Assembly (NCBI GenBank): GCA_934277495.1
Contig: CAKQUI010000073.1
Location: 1 to 11,771 of the forward strand
DNA length: 11,771 nucleotides
Direction: 5' to 3'
Origin: an uncultured Clostridia bacterium
GTDB lineage: Bacteria; Bacillota; Clostridia; Peptostreptococcales; Anaerovoracaceae
Part shown: positions 5,419 through 11,771 of the stretch, one piece after another
Layout of the letters: each line of letters opens with the position of its first letter
Position numbering within the stretch: the stretch's first letter is position 1
The notes under the pieces: model-generated
What the model saw: only the letters and a program-made list of their open reading frames with translations
Told to the model about the DNA's origin: nothing
Database searches by the model: none
Program-made: the position numbers and the translations under genes

Positions 5419-5715
5419 CTACATCCTTGTGAACATAAGTATTTCCATCATTTCATCCTCTTCGTCTTCGGTCATTGGCTCTTCAAGCTGAGTTCCGCAT
5501 ACAGGACATATGCGGCTGTCCACAAAACGGTCTGTGTAGCAGCGAGGGCAGTACATCCTTGATCTGCCGGAGTTTTCTTCAGGCTGATCGTCATATTCAT
5601 CCTGCACCTGTTTGTACCGGACGTCTGCTTGTATTTCTCCGGCGTTTTCTGCAGGAGAAGTTTTTTCTGCCGGGTTTTCTGCACTGCTGCTGAATATATC
5701 TCTGATGTGTTTCAT
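5419..5715 (-). CDS. Small acidic zinc-ribbon protein
   Basis: This 98-residue protein has no family I can name. The first 50 residues are hydrophilic and low in complexity (many E, S, A), likely disordered. Then C56-x2-C59 (CPRC) and C70-x2-C73 (CPVC) form a short zinc ribbon of the rubredoxin-knuckle type, and the tail is strongly acidic (EDEEDE at 83-88). The ribosome site GGAGGAA (5721-5727, minus strand) is well placed before ATG 5715. It follows the nagZ-like gene by 42 bp in the same direction and probably shares its transcript. Such proteins often act as protein- or RNA-binding adaptors, but nothing here shows the partner. Confidence 0.78.
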   Translation of the reverse strand: MKHIRDIFSSSAENPAEKTSPAENAGEIQADVRYKQVQDEYDDQPEENSGRSRMYCPRCYTDRFVDSRICPVCGTQLEEPMTEDEEDEMMEILMFTRM

Positions 5716-5737
5716 TGTTGTTCCTCCATTCGTTTTA

Positions 5738-5753
5738 TGCCGGGCGACCGGCA
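5738..5753 (-). other. Small hairpin between the glucosaminidase and zinc-ribbon genes
   Basis: TGCCGG and CCGGCA form a perfect 6-bp stem with a 4-nt loop in the 42-bp gap. No T-run follows on the minus strand (only TAAAACG), so it is more likely an mRNA processing or stability element than a terminator. Confidence 0.4.
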
Positions 5754-5757
5754 GATA

Positions 5758-6927
5758 TCATACGAGTCCTGCTTGTATCTTCCATACCAGTATCCTGTGA
5801 ACAGACTGGTCTATCCTGGATTCTGAGATGGTACCGTCGCTGACGGCTTTCAGGACAGCTTCATACTGGCTGCTGAAATCTCCGGTGCACAGCATGTCGT
5901 TTCCTGCCTGTATAGCTGTTACTGCACTGCCTGGGCCGGAAAAATACTCGCTTATCGCATCCATGGAAAGGTCGTCTGTGATGATGACTCCTTTGAATCC
6001 AAGGTCTTTCCTGAGCAGCTTATGGACTGCCTTCGACAGCGATGCAGGTTTGTCGTCCAGGGCAGTGACGATATTGTGGGACACCAGCACCGATGGAGCT
6101 CCGGCTTCGATCCCGGCTTTGAAAGGCAGCAGATCGCACGACTTGAGTTCTTTCAGGCTCCTGTCGTCTGTTGCAAGACCTTTATGTGTATCGGCAGCAT
6201 CTCCGTATCCTGGAAAATGCTTCAGCGTGCATCCCATGCCATCATCTGCGCAGGCTATGACGACGGCTTCTGCAAAATCAGATGTCGTACCGGCGTCCTG
6301 TCCCAGGCTCCTGCTGTACATAAAGTCCTCTTTACCGGTGGATATATCGCACACAGGGGCAAGGTTCAGGTTGATACCAAGACCTGAGAGCAGTTCGTTC
6401 TTTTCATGAGTTTCTTTCACGATAGCTTCGAGGCCTCCTTCTGCATAGAGCTGTCTGGGAGACTTGAATGGCGTTTTGCGGAATGCAGTGCTGCTGCTGA
6501 CTCTGACTACAGTACCGCCTTCTTCATCTACAGCGATGAAAGGTCGTATGTCAGATGCTTTGCTGATACCGGATATCTGCAGCCGCAGCTTTTCAGGCGT
6601 CGTACCGGTGAAACTCTGACCGAAAAGGAGCACGCTGCCAAGGTGATATTCTGTGACTTCTTCCGGTGAAGGCGTACCGTTATAGAAACAGCCCATGAAC
6701 ATCTGGCCGACTTTTTCCTCAAGGCTCATGGAATTCATGAGCCTGCCCGCCTTCTGCTGCAGTCTTGTTTCCGATGATACAGCGGACGTCTTCCGGCTGC
6801 TGCTTTCTTTCTGTCTGGTATCTGATATCACTGCAGCTGTGATGAATGCTGCAGTTATTACTGCAAAAATGATAACGGTATTTCTGATGTATTTCTTTTT
6901 CCTGCGGGATACTTTGCTGCCTTTCAC
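5758..6927 (-). CDS. Membrane-anchored GH3 beta-N-acetylglucosaminidase (NagZ-like)
   Basis: The 389-residue protein is a glycoside hydrolase family 3 enzyme of the NagZ branch, which removes N-acetylglucosamine from peptidoglycan fragments. Residues 1-15 are basic and 16-36 form one transmembrane segment, so the catalytic domain should be outside the cell, as for Gram-positive NagZ. The substrate loop is KHFPGYGDAADTH at 236-248, keeping the Asp246-His248 acid/base dyad; the classical KHFPGHG histidine is Tyr241. The nucleophile lies in ITDDLSM (D318 or D319). VDEEGGTVVR (133-142) is another family block. Start is GTG 6927, chosen because GAGGTG (about 6935-6940, minus strand) is correctly spaced. 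I see only the GH3 N-terminal domain, without the extra C-terminal domain of the long Bacillus form. Confidence 0.9.
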   Translation of the reverse strand: MKGSKVSRRKKKYIRNTVIIFAVITAAFITAAVISDTRQKESSSRKTSAVSSETRLQQKAGRLMNSMSLEEKVGQMFMGCFYNGTPSPEEVTEYHLGSVLLFGQSFTGTTPEKLRLQISGISKASDIRPFIAVDEEGGTVVRVSSSTAFRKTPFKSPRQLYAEGGLEAIVKETHEKNELLSGLGINLNLAPVCDISTGKEDFMYSRSLGQDAGTTSDFAEAVVIACADDGMGCTLKHFPGYGDAADTHKGLATDDRSLKELKSCDLLPFKAGIEAGAPSVLVSHNIVTALDDKPASLSKAVHKLLRKDLGFKGVIITDDLSMDAISEYFSGPGSAVTAIQAGNDMLCTGDFSSQYEAVLKAVSDGTISESRIDQSVHRILVWKIQAGLV

Positions 6928-6995
6928 CAGTTTTCACCTCGGTTCAAATATGTTCTGTATGCATTTTACGGAAGGTCAGGCGTTCCATATATTCC

Positions 6996-7001
6996 ATTGT
7001 A
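6996..7001 (-). promoter_or_regulatory. Possible extended -10 promoter for the glucosaminidase gene
   Basis: The minus strand reads TGATACAAT, a TGnTACAAT extended -10, about 70 bp before the GTG start. No good -35 stands 16-18 bp upstream, so this is a moderate call. The rest of 6928-7160 shows no gene. Confidence 0.42.
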
Positions 7002-7161
7002 TCACACTCCGGAGCCTTTCACATTTATTTTCGGACACAGACAGCAGTATGATACATAGAAATTTCACAGTTACCAGTGTCCGCTTTATCCTGCGGCCAT
7101 TCAGACAGAAAGCTGACGCTGGCTGCTGCTCTGATGAATGATCTCATGATACGGCATTGGG

Positions 7162-7193
7162 AGAAAAAATATACCGGGCGATGGACCCGGTAT
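7162..7193 (-). terminator. Rho-independent terminator of birA
   Basis: A perfect 8-bp stem pairs 7186-7193 with 7171-7178 (ATACCGGG/CCCGGTAT) around a 7-nt loop, followed on the minus strand by ATTTTTTCTC. It lies 34 bp after the birA stop and separates birA from the downstream glucosaminidase gene. Confidence 0.87.
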
Positions 7194-7226
7194 GTTTTCG
7201 TGTGTAAATCGTGTATCTGCCACGAT

Positions 7227-8237
7227 CTATTCAAGTCTTATGGAGATCTCTCCTGTGCTCAATGTTTCCCTCGTTCCGTCGGTGTATATGACTTCAAGCC
7301 CGCCTGCAGGGCTTATGCCGAGGGCTTTTGCAGCAAGACCGCCCGATTCACTGGAAATATCCTTGCGGTATCCGCCCTTGTATACCTTGATGTTTTTGCC
7401 AAGGACGAGACTCTTTGCACGGTACTCCTGCATGAAATCAGGCTCTGCACCAGGCGTATCAAGGGCCGTTTCAGTGATCTGGTCGATAAGATCCAGTGTC
7501 CTGGCCGTTATCTTGCCGACAAGGGCTGATCTTGAATAATTTCCCTCTACGGCGCCTGCTACTTTCAGCAGCTCCTCAGGAAAATCCTTCAGGTTCGTGT
7601 TGATGCCGATGCCCACAACGATGCTTTCGATGCGTCCGCTTTCGAAATCAGATATAGCCTCCGAAGCGATGCCGCACACCTTTTTTCCCTTTACATATAT
7701 ATCGTTCACCCATTTTATCATAGCATCTGTGCCGCAGACTTCATCCAGGGACGACGCTACGGCAACGGCTGCTGCTGATGTGATGAGCAGAGCGTGGCTT
7801 ATATCCAGCGGTTTTCTGATTATGATACTCAGATATATGCCTTCAAGGGGAGAAAAGAAGCTCCTGCCGAGTCTGCCTCTGCCTGCTGTCTGCTGCTTTG
7901 CCAGGACTATCGTGCCGTGGGGAGCGTTGTCTGTCGCAAACTGCTTCGCACGGAGATTGGTCGAGTCGATGGTATCGTAAAGATGGATCTCATTGTCCCT
8001 GTATTTTGCAGGCAGGGAAAGCCGCAGGCTTTCTTCTGTTATCAGCCAGCTCTCGCTCATCATCATGTAGCCTTTGTTCGTCACTGCTTCGATGGGATAG
8101 CCTTCTTCTCTCAGTTTCTTTATGGCTTTCCATACAGCAGTGCGGGAAACCTGAAGCATGCTGGAAAGGGCTTCACCTGAAAGAAAATCATCTTTCGAAG
8201 CCTCCAGCGCTTCAAGCACGGAATCTTTTACAGTCAT
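7227..8237 (-). CDS. birA: Bifunctional biotin-[acetyl-CoA-carboxylase] ligase / biotin repressor BirA
   Basis: This 336-residue BirA activates biotin to biotinyl-5'-AMP and transfers it to the carrier lysine of biotin-dependent carboxylases. Residues 1-60 form a winged helix (SGEALSSMLQVSRTAVWKAIKKLREEGYPIE, then NKGYMM wing), so it should also repress biotin genes. The catalytic domain shows the adenylate loop GRGRLGR at 119-125, KWVNDIYV at 175-182 and KVCGI with K186. The C-terminal SH3-like domain covers about 285-336 (LGKNIKV to LSTGEISIRLE). AGGAGG (8242-8248, minus strand) lies five bases before ATG 8237. It is a single-gene unit with its own promoter and terminator. I found no biotin operator of the GTTAAC type in this window. 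Confidence 0.94.
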   Translation of the reverse strand: MTVKDSVLEALEASKDDFLSGEALSSMLQVSRTAVWKAIKKLREEGYPIEAVTNKGYMMMSESWLITEESLRLSLPAKYRDNEIHLYDTIDSTNLRAKQFATDNAPHGTIVLAKQQTAGRGRLGRSFFSPLEGIYLSIIIRKPLDISHALLITSAAAVAVASSLDEVCGTDAMIKWVNDIYVKGKKVCGIASEAISDFESGRIESIVVGIGINTNLKDFPEELLKVAGAVEGNYSRSALVGKITARTLDLIDQITETALDTPGAEPDFMQEYRAKSLVLGKNIKVYKGGYRKDISSESGGLAAKALGISPAGGLEVIYTDGTRETLSTGEISIRLE

Positions 8238-8277
8238 GACTGCCTCCTGTTATTGTAATGATATCATATGATTTCTG

Positions 8278-8306
8278 ATTGTAAACCACAGCGGCTTGGT
8301 TGTCAA
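8278..8306 (-). promoter_or_regulatory. Sigma-A promoter of birA
   Basis: On the minus strand TTGACA (8301-8306) and TACAAT (8278-8283) are spaced by exactly 17 bp. The -35 is perfect and the -10 differs at one position. The start point would be near 8271, about 34 bp before the birA ATG. Confidence 0.85.
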
Positions 8307-8370
8307 CTCGAAAGTGGATAGCCGGCAGCCTCAGTCCGCATAGCAGATGAAGCATCCCGGCAGAAAGAAA

Positions 8371-8400
8371 TTTACACATACAGCGTGTGTATGATAGAAT
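8371..8400 (+). promoter_or_regulatory. Promoter of galE with a dyad in the spacer
   Basis: TTTACA (8371-8376) and TAGAAT (8395-8400) are spaced by 18 bp. The spacer contains CATACA (8377-8382) and TGTATG (8388-8393), an inverted repeat with a 5-bp gap that could be a repressor site between -35 and -10. Transcription would start near 8407, giving a leader of about 90 nt. Confidence 0.65.
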
Positions 8401-8432
8401 TCAGTTAGGGAATCCGTAAATGATCATAATGA

Positions 8433-8461
8433 ACGGACCTTAGAAGATGTTACGGGTCCGT
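8433..8461 (+). promoter_or_regulatory. Hairpin in the galE leader
   Basis: ACGGACC (8433-8439) pairs with GGTCCGT (8455-8461) over 7 bp around a 15-nt loop, some 37 bp before the galE start. A short T-containing stretch (CTGTTTG) follows, too weak for a confident terminator. It could be an attenuator or a stabilising 5' structure. Confidence 0.4.
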
Positions 8462-8497
8462 CTGTTTGTGCAGAGAGAAAGAAAGGAGATGGCTTTC

Positions 8498-9481
8498 ATG
8501 CCTATCCTCATTACAGGCGGTGCCGGTTATATCGGCTCCCATACAGCTGGATATTTCAAAGAAAAAGGTGATGACGTCATAGTAGCTGACAGTCTGAAAA
8601 ACGGCCACAGAGAAGCGATACCGGACTGCCGGTTTTACCATGGAGATATACGGGACAGAGGTTTTACAGACAGGATATTCCGGGAAAACGATATAGAAGC
8701 TGTGGTACATTTTGCAGCGGACTCTATTGTTTCAGAGAGCATGGACGATCCTCTGGAATACTACGACAACAATGTCTGCGGCATGGTGAGTCTGCTGGAG
8801 GCGATGAAGGAGCACGATGTGAAAAAGATCATCTTCAGCTCGTCAGCAGCGGTGTATGGAGAGCCTGACCATATCCCGGTGACTGAGGAGCACGATACTG
8901 TGCCGGAAAACACATATGGAGAGACAAAGCTGGCTATGGAGAAAATGATGAAATGGTGCAGCAGAGCATATGATATCTCATATGTCTCGCTGCGATATTT
9001 CAATGCATGCGGAGCGCACCCCCTGGGCAGCATGGGAGAAGACCACTTCCCGGAGACACATCTGATACCGCTGATACTGCAGGTACCGCTGGGCAGGCGT
9101 GACAGGCTGATGATATACGGTGATGATCATGATACTCCTGACGGTACATGTATAAGGGATTATGTCCATGTCATGGACCTTGCAGCAGCCCATCATCTGG
9201 CACTGGAGTATCTGAGAAGCGGCGGCGCCAGCGACGTGTTCAACCTTGGCAGCGGCAGAGGATATTCTGTAAAGGAAATACTCGATGCAGCACGCAGAGT
9301 CACAGCCAACACCATACCGGCGGAGGTGACGGGCAGGAGGGCAGGAGACCCGTCGGTACTGGTGGCGTCTTCAGAAAAAGCAAAAAAGGTGCTGGGCTGG
9401 GTCCCGCAGCACGACTCGATAGAGCAGATGATATCGGATGCATGGCGGTGGCATGCATCCCATCCTGACGGCTACAGATAG
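8498..9481 (+). CDS. galE: UDP-glucose 4-epimerase (GalE)
   Basis: The 327-residue protein is an extended short-chain dehydrogenase that interconverts UDP-glucose and UDP-galactose with bound NAD. I chose ATG 8498 because AAGGAG (8483-8488) is nine bases before it and the nucleotide-binding GGAGYIG (residues 7-13) then sits at the N-terminus; the in-frame ATG at 8447 would add an unlikely leader, and ATG 8489 is too close to the ribosome site. HFAADSIVSESM (71-82), the catalytic SSSAAVYG with S116, and Y140-x3-K144 (YGETK) follow. YFNACGAH and HLIPLIL are typical GalE blocks, and the length fits (about 330). It stands alone between a promoter and a terminator, so a particular sugar pathway is not shown by neighbours. 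Confidence 0.93.
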   Translation: MPILITGGAGYIGSHTAGYFKEKGDDVIVADSLKNGHREAIPDCRFYHGDIRDRGFTDRIFRENDIEAVVHFAADSIVSESMDDPLEYYDNNVCGMVSLLEAMKEHDVKKIIFSSSAAVYGEPDHIPVTEEHDTVPENTYGETKLAMEKMMKWCSRAYDISYVSLRYFNACGAHPLGSMGEDHFPETHLIPLILQVPLGRRDRLMIYGDDHDTPDGTCIRDYVHVMDLAAAHHLALEYLRSGGASDVFNLGSGRGYSVKEILDAARRVTANTIPAEVTGRRAGDPSVLVASSEKAKKVLGWVPQHDSIEQMISDAWRWHASHPDGYR

Positions 9482-9498
9482 CAGCCGTCATTTTTTTT
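9466..9498 (+). terminator. Rho-independent terminator overlapping the galE stop
   Basis: TGACGGCT (9466-9473) pairs with AGCCGTCA (9483-9490) over 8 bp, followed by eight T at 9491-9498. The loop includes most of the galE stop codon, so the terminator begins inside the coding region. Confidence 0.88.
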
Positions 9499-9526
9499 GC
9501 ATTTTAAAATATTTTGCACAGAACTG

Positions 9527-9555
9527 TTGACAAAAGCATCCGGCGGGATTATATT
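9527..9555 (+). promoter_or_regulatory. Sigma-A promoter of the GntR-ABC operon
   Basis: TTGACA (9527-9532) and TATATT (9550-9555) are separated by 17 bp. The start would be near 9562, inside the inverted repeat 9560-9581. Confidence 0.85.
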
Positions 9556-9559
9556 ATTA

Positions 9560-9581
9560 TTGTCCTAAGCACATAAGACAA
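9560..9581 (+). promoter_or_regulatory. Probable operator of the YtrA-type repressor
   Basis: TTGTCCTA (9560-9567) and TAAGACAA (9574-9581) form an inverted repeat with one mismatch and a 6-bp gap. It begins four bases after the -10 and covers the expected start point, where a bound repressor would block transcription. Assignment to the GntR protein just downstream is inferred from position. Confidence 0.6.
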
Positions 9582-9643
9582 CAGCACAAATATACCGAAA
9601 ATATCGCAGGGACACAAAACAAACATAAAGGAGGTGTACAGGG

Positions 9644-10012
9644 TTGGACTGGAAACTTGATGACAGCCGGCCGATATGGCCTCAGCTGAAAGAACAGCTG
9701 ATAATCGCCATCGTGGCAGGCAGATATCCCATGGGAGGTCCTTTCCCCACGGTGAGAGAACTGGCACAGGATGCAGGAGTGAACCGCAATACGATGCAGA
9801 GAGCTCTGAGCGAGCTGGAACATGACGGATTCGTCATGACCAACAGGACGGCAGGAAGGACAGTGACCACAGATGAAGGGCTGGTGGAAGCAATGAAAAC
9901 AAAGATAGCAATGGAGAATATCGACAGATTCATCAGGGAGATGGAAGCCATCGGGTACGATGCAGACGATGTCGTACAGATGATAAAAGAAAGAGGGGAA
10001 GAAGATAAATGA
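9644..10012 (+). CDS. GntR-family repressor, YtrA subfamily
   Basis: This is a 122-residue regulator. Residues 8-75 form the GntR winged helix (PIWPQLKEQLIIAIVAGRYPMGGPFPTVRELA, then AGVNRNTMQRALSELEHDGFV as recognition helix and wing). The short C-terminal part of about 45 residues is two helices, as in the YtrA branch, which dimerises without a ligand domain. The start codon is TTG 9644; AAGGAGGTG (9628-9636) is correctly spaced and no ATG is available. Its stop overlaps the ATPase start (ATGA), so the regulator is translated together with the transporter it most likely controls. YtrA regulators usually answer to cell-wall-active compounds; the signal here is unknown. Confidence 0.9.
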   Translation: MDWKLDDSRPIWPQLKEQLIIAIVAGRYPMGGPFPTVRELAQDAGVNRNTMQRALSELEHDGFVMTNRTAGRTVTTDEGLVEAMKTKIAMENIDRFIREMEAIGYDADDVVQMIKERGEEDK

Positions 10013-10746
10013 AACAGAACGCACTTATAGAGTGTCATGATCTGAGCAAGACCTTCGGCAGCAGATTCGCTCTTGACGGAGTGGATCTTGAGATCGGCAG
10101 GGGACGGATCGTCGGGCTTCTCGGACCGAACGGCAGCGGGAAAACGACACTGATAAAACTTATGAATGGTCTCATCAGACCGACAAAAGGGGAATTACTT
10201 ATAGATGGTCACAGGCCGGGAGTTTATACGAAATCCATCGTGAGCTATCTGCCGGACAGACCGTATTTTGCAGACTGGATGACAGTGAAGGATCTGCTGG
10301 ACATGTTTGCAGGATTTTACAGTGATTTCGATACCGCCAAGGCAGTGGAAATGTGTGCGGCCATGGATATAAAGCCGTCAGACAGGATAAAGCCGATGTC
10401 AAAGGGTACCAGGGAAAAGGTGCAGCTGATCCTTGTGATGAGTCGCAGAGCTCAGCTTTACCTGCTGGATGAGCCGATAGCAGGAGTAGATCCTGCAGCC
10501 AGGGATTATATACTTTCGACTATAATCAACAACTACAATGAAGACGGTACGGTCCTGATATCCACGCATCTTATATCGGATATAGAGAGGGTGCTCGACG
10601 AAGTGGTCTTCATCATGAACGGCAGAGTCATAAGACATGAGGCTGTGGACGATATCAGAGAAAAAGAAGGAAAGTCCATAGACGAGGTTTTCAGGGATAC
10701 ATTCAGGATGGTCCCTTATATGGGGGTGAACGGAAATGACAGGTAA
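10009..10746 (+). CDS. ABC transporter ATP-binding protein
   Basis: This is a 245-residue ABC ATPase, cytoplasmic partner of the permease that follows. Walker A is GPNGSGKT at 39-46, Walker B is YLLDEP at 151-156 with catalytic E155, and the switch histidine is H187 in STHLIS. The signature loop is MSKGTREK (130-137) instead of LSGGQ, a variant common in ABC-2 exporters. The Q-loop region reads SYLPDRPYF, without the usual glutamine. The set GntR(YtrA)-ATPase-ABC-2 permease suggests an exporter for peptides, antibiotics or lipids, but substrate cannot be read from the sequence. The ribosome site is GGGGAAG (9995-10001) inside the end of the regulator gene; the 3' end overlaps the permease by 11 bp. 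Confidence 0.93.
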   Translation: MKQNALIECHDLSKTFGSRFALDGVDLEIGRGRIVGLLGPNGSGKTTLIKLMNGLIRPTKGELLIDGHRPGVYTKSIVSYLPDRPYFADWMTVKDLLDMFAGFYSDFDTAKAVEMCAAMDIKPSDRIKPMSKGTREKVQLILVMSRRAQLYLLDEPIAGVDPAARDYILSTIINNYNEDGTVLISTHLISDIERVLDEVVFIMNGRVIRHEAVDDIREKEGKSIDEVFRDTFRMVPYMGVNGNDR

Positions 10747-11572
10747 ACTCGTAAAATATGAATTCAGATCCAGCATCAAGCTCATGGCGGTGTTGTGGGC
10801 GGCGCTGATAGTGTCCAGCTGTCTGTTCAGCTTCAGCTCCAATGTGCTGGATACGACGCTGTCAGGAAACGACCCGTCAAAGGGTGCGCAGCTTGTCAGC
10901 GGCATGATCGGCACGGCCACAGGTTTCCTGTTCTTTCTGGCCATGATGGCGATGGTGGTCATAACTATCATAATCATCATAATGAGATTCTACAACGGAC
11001 TGTTCGGCAGCGAGGGGTATCTGATGAACACACTGCCTGTGAAACCGTGGCAGCTCATCACTTCAAAGGGCATCGTGGCAGGCGTGCTTGTACTGGCAGA
11101 TGCTGTCCTGGCTGTAGCCTCGATACTGATCCTGGGAGGCCTCACCAGCATGCATGACATGGGGCAGATGTTCAGTGAACTGGGATACGCTTTGACGAAA
11201 AGACCGGTACTGATCCTCATGGCGGCAGAGCTGTTTGTCCTGCTGATCACAGGTATCCTCAAGAGTATATATCAGGTGTACGCTTCCATAGCCATAGGGC
11301 AGCTGGTGAACAAATACAGACTGCTGCTTTCTCTGGGTGCATACATCGGTATCAACATAGCTCTGACGGTTATAGCTGTTGCAGTGATGATGATCCTGCA
11401 GTTCACAGATGTCAGCGAAATAACCATCGATATGCTGTCCGGCAATGTCGATACAGTGCTGGGTGCAAGTCAGTGGTTCATGCTGGTGGCATTCGTACTC
11501 AACATGCTCCAGCTGGCAGCGTTCCATGTAGTGACAGAACGACTCATGACGCTGAAACTCAACCTTCAGTAA
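10736..11572 (+). CDS. ABC-2-type transporter permease
   Basis: The 278-residue protein has about six transmembrane segments: roughly 14-31, 60-85, 110-135, 160-180, 198-222 and 245-265. The cytoplasmic-loop block FYNGLFGSEGYLMNTLPVKPWQLITSK after segment 2 is typical of firmicute permeases paired with YtrA-regulated ATPases. It starts 11 bp inside the ATPase gene with GGGGTGAACGGAA just before ATG, so the subunits are coupled at translation. Its length and topology fit a half-size permease that works as a dimer or with a partner. No second permease is present before the end of the operon. Confidence 0.88.
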   Translation: MTGKLVKYEFRSSIKLMAVLWAALIVSSCLFSFSSNVLDTTLSGNDPSKGAQLVSGMIGTATGFLFFLAMMAMVVITIIIIIMRFYNGLFGSEGYLMNTLPVKPWQLITSKGIVAGVLVLADAVLAVASILILGGLTSMHDMGQMFSELGYALTKRPVLILMAAELFVLLITGILKSIYQVYASIAIGQLVNKYRLLLSLGAYIGINIALTVIAVAVMMILQFTDVSEITIDMLSGNVDTVLGASQWFMLVAFVLNMLQLAAFHVVTERLMTLKLNLQ

Positions 11573-11665
11573 GATAACAAAAGCAGTTTCGCTACCTGTT
11601 ATCATAAGGAACTTTTGCTGATATTACGGAAATATCGAAAACGGTATTTCCAGTATAATAAAAAT

Positions 11666-11695
11666 AAGGAAGACCATCTGCAGATGGTCTTCTTT
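11666..11695. terminator. Bidirectional terminator, perfect 24-bp palindrome
   Basis: Positions 11669-11680 and 11681-11692 are exact reverse complements (GAAGACCATCTG/CAGATGGTCTTC), and the stem can extend to 11666-11695. A-rich sequence lies on the left and TTTG on the right, so it may work for both the permease operon and the convergent gene. T-runs are short, so strength is uncertain. The smaller GATAACA/TGTTATC hairpin at 11573-11606 lies closer to the permease stop but has no T-run. Confidence 0.62.
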
Positions 11696-11702
11696 GATAT
11701 CG

Positions 11703-11771
11703 TCACTTTGTTTTTACTGATTTTGCACTGCTCCAGCCTGAATAGTATTTTGCAGATCCGAAGGTCTGGTA
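11703..11771 (-). CDS. C-terminal fragment of a fibronectin type III-like surface protein
   Basis: On the minus strand the last 69 bases are open and end in TGA (11703-11705). The 22-residue tail contains YYSGWSSAKSVKTK. From memory this matches the final strand of bacterial fibronectin type III repeats (YYSGWSxVKSVKT), which are common in secreted or wall-attached proteins of gut Clostridia. The rest lies outside the window, so domain count and enzyme activity are unknown. Confidence 0.6.
   Translation of the reverse strand, partial: YQTFGSAKYYSGWSSAKSVKTK

Noticed and set aside
5828..6409. 193-codon plus-strand frame opposite the glucosaminidase
   Set aside because: It lies antisense to a protein with intact GH3 motifs and has no domain or ribosome site of its own.
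6928..7160. Possible small gene between birA and the glucosaminidase
   Set aside because: Short frames on both strands lack ribosome sites and family features; only a possible promoter at 6996-7001 is supported.

Overview
The window reads as a chromosomal segment of an anaerobic, Gram-positive (Clostridia-type) Firmicute. Signs are strong AGGAGG-type Shine-Dalgarno sites, sigma-A promoters, short U-tailed terminators, a YtrA-type GntR/ABC operon, a biotin ligase with an N-terminal DNA-binding domain, a firmicute-style paired cobU arrangement and an FnIII-type surface-protein tail at the right edge. Base composition is moderate (about half G+C by eye) and AUA isoleucine codons are frequent. 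I cannot name a genus.

Layout. Positions 1-2409 (+): the end of a cobalamin nucleotide-loop-assembly operon, with the tail of a probable cobT, then cobU, cobS, a degenerate second CobU-like gene and a cobC-type phosphatase. Genes overlap or abut throughout. cysK (2433-3350) follows after 23 bp with no terminator between, so it probably shares the transcript, and it ends at a clear terminator. An RNase HI gene (3415-3966) lies just beyond. Positions 4035-8237 (-): a divergent block. In transcription order it holds birA with its own promoter and terminator, a membrane-anchored GH3 N-acetylglucosaminidase, a small acidic zinc-ribbon protein, two copies of a duplicated non-coding element (5386-5103 and 4771-4488), and an ArsR-type regulator with a strong promoter. 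Positions 8371-9498 (+): galE with its promoter and terminator. Positions 9527-11572 (+): a GntR(YtrA)-ABC ATPase-permease operon with a promoter and a likely autoregulatory operator. Positions 11669-11771: a palindromic terminator shared with a convergent gene, of which only an FnIII-like C-terminus is in view.

The most interesting part is the duplicated ~284-bp element at 4488-4771 and 5103-5386. Read on the minus strand, each copy ends in an intrinsic terminator. It folds into a hairpin-bearing domain with a perfectly conserved G-free loop of about 38 nt, and a second hairpin whose stem shows two compensatory base-pair changes between copies. It also exposes CCUCCU and pyrimidine-rich motifs complementary to Shine-Dalgarno sequences. 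This looks like a tandem family of regulatory small RNAs acting on ribosome-binding sites. I do not recognise it as a named family.
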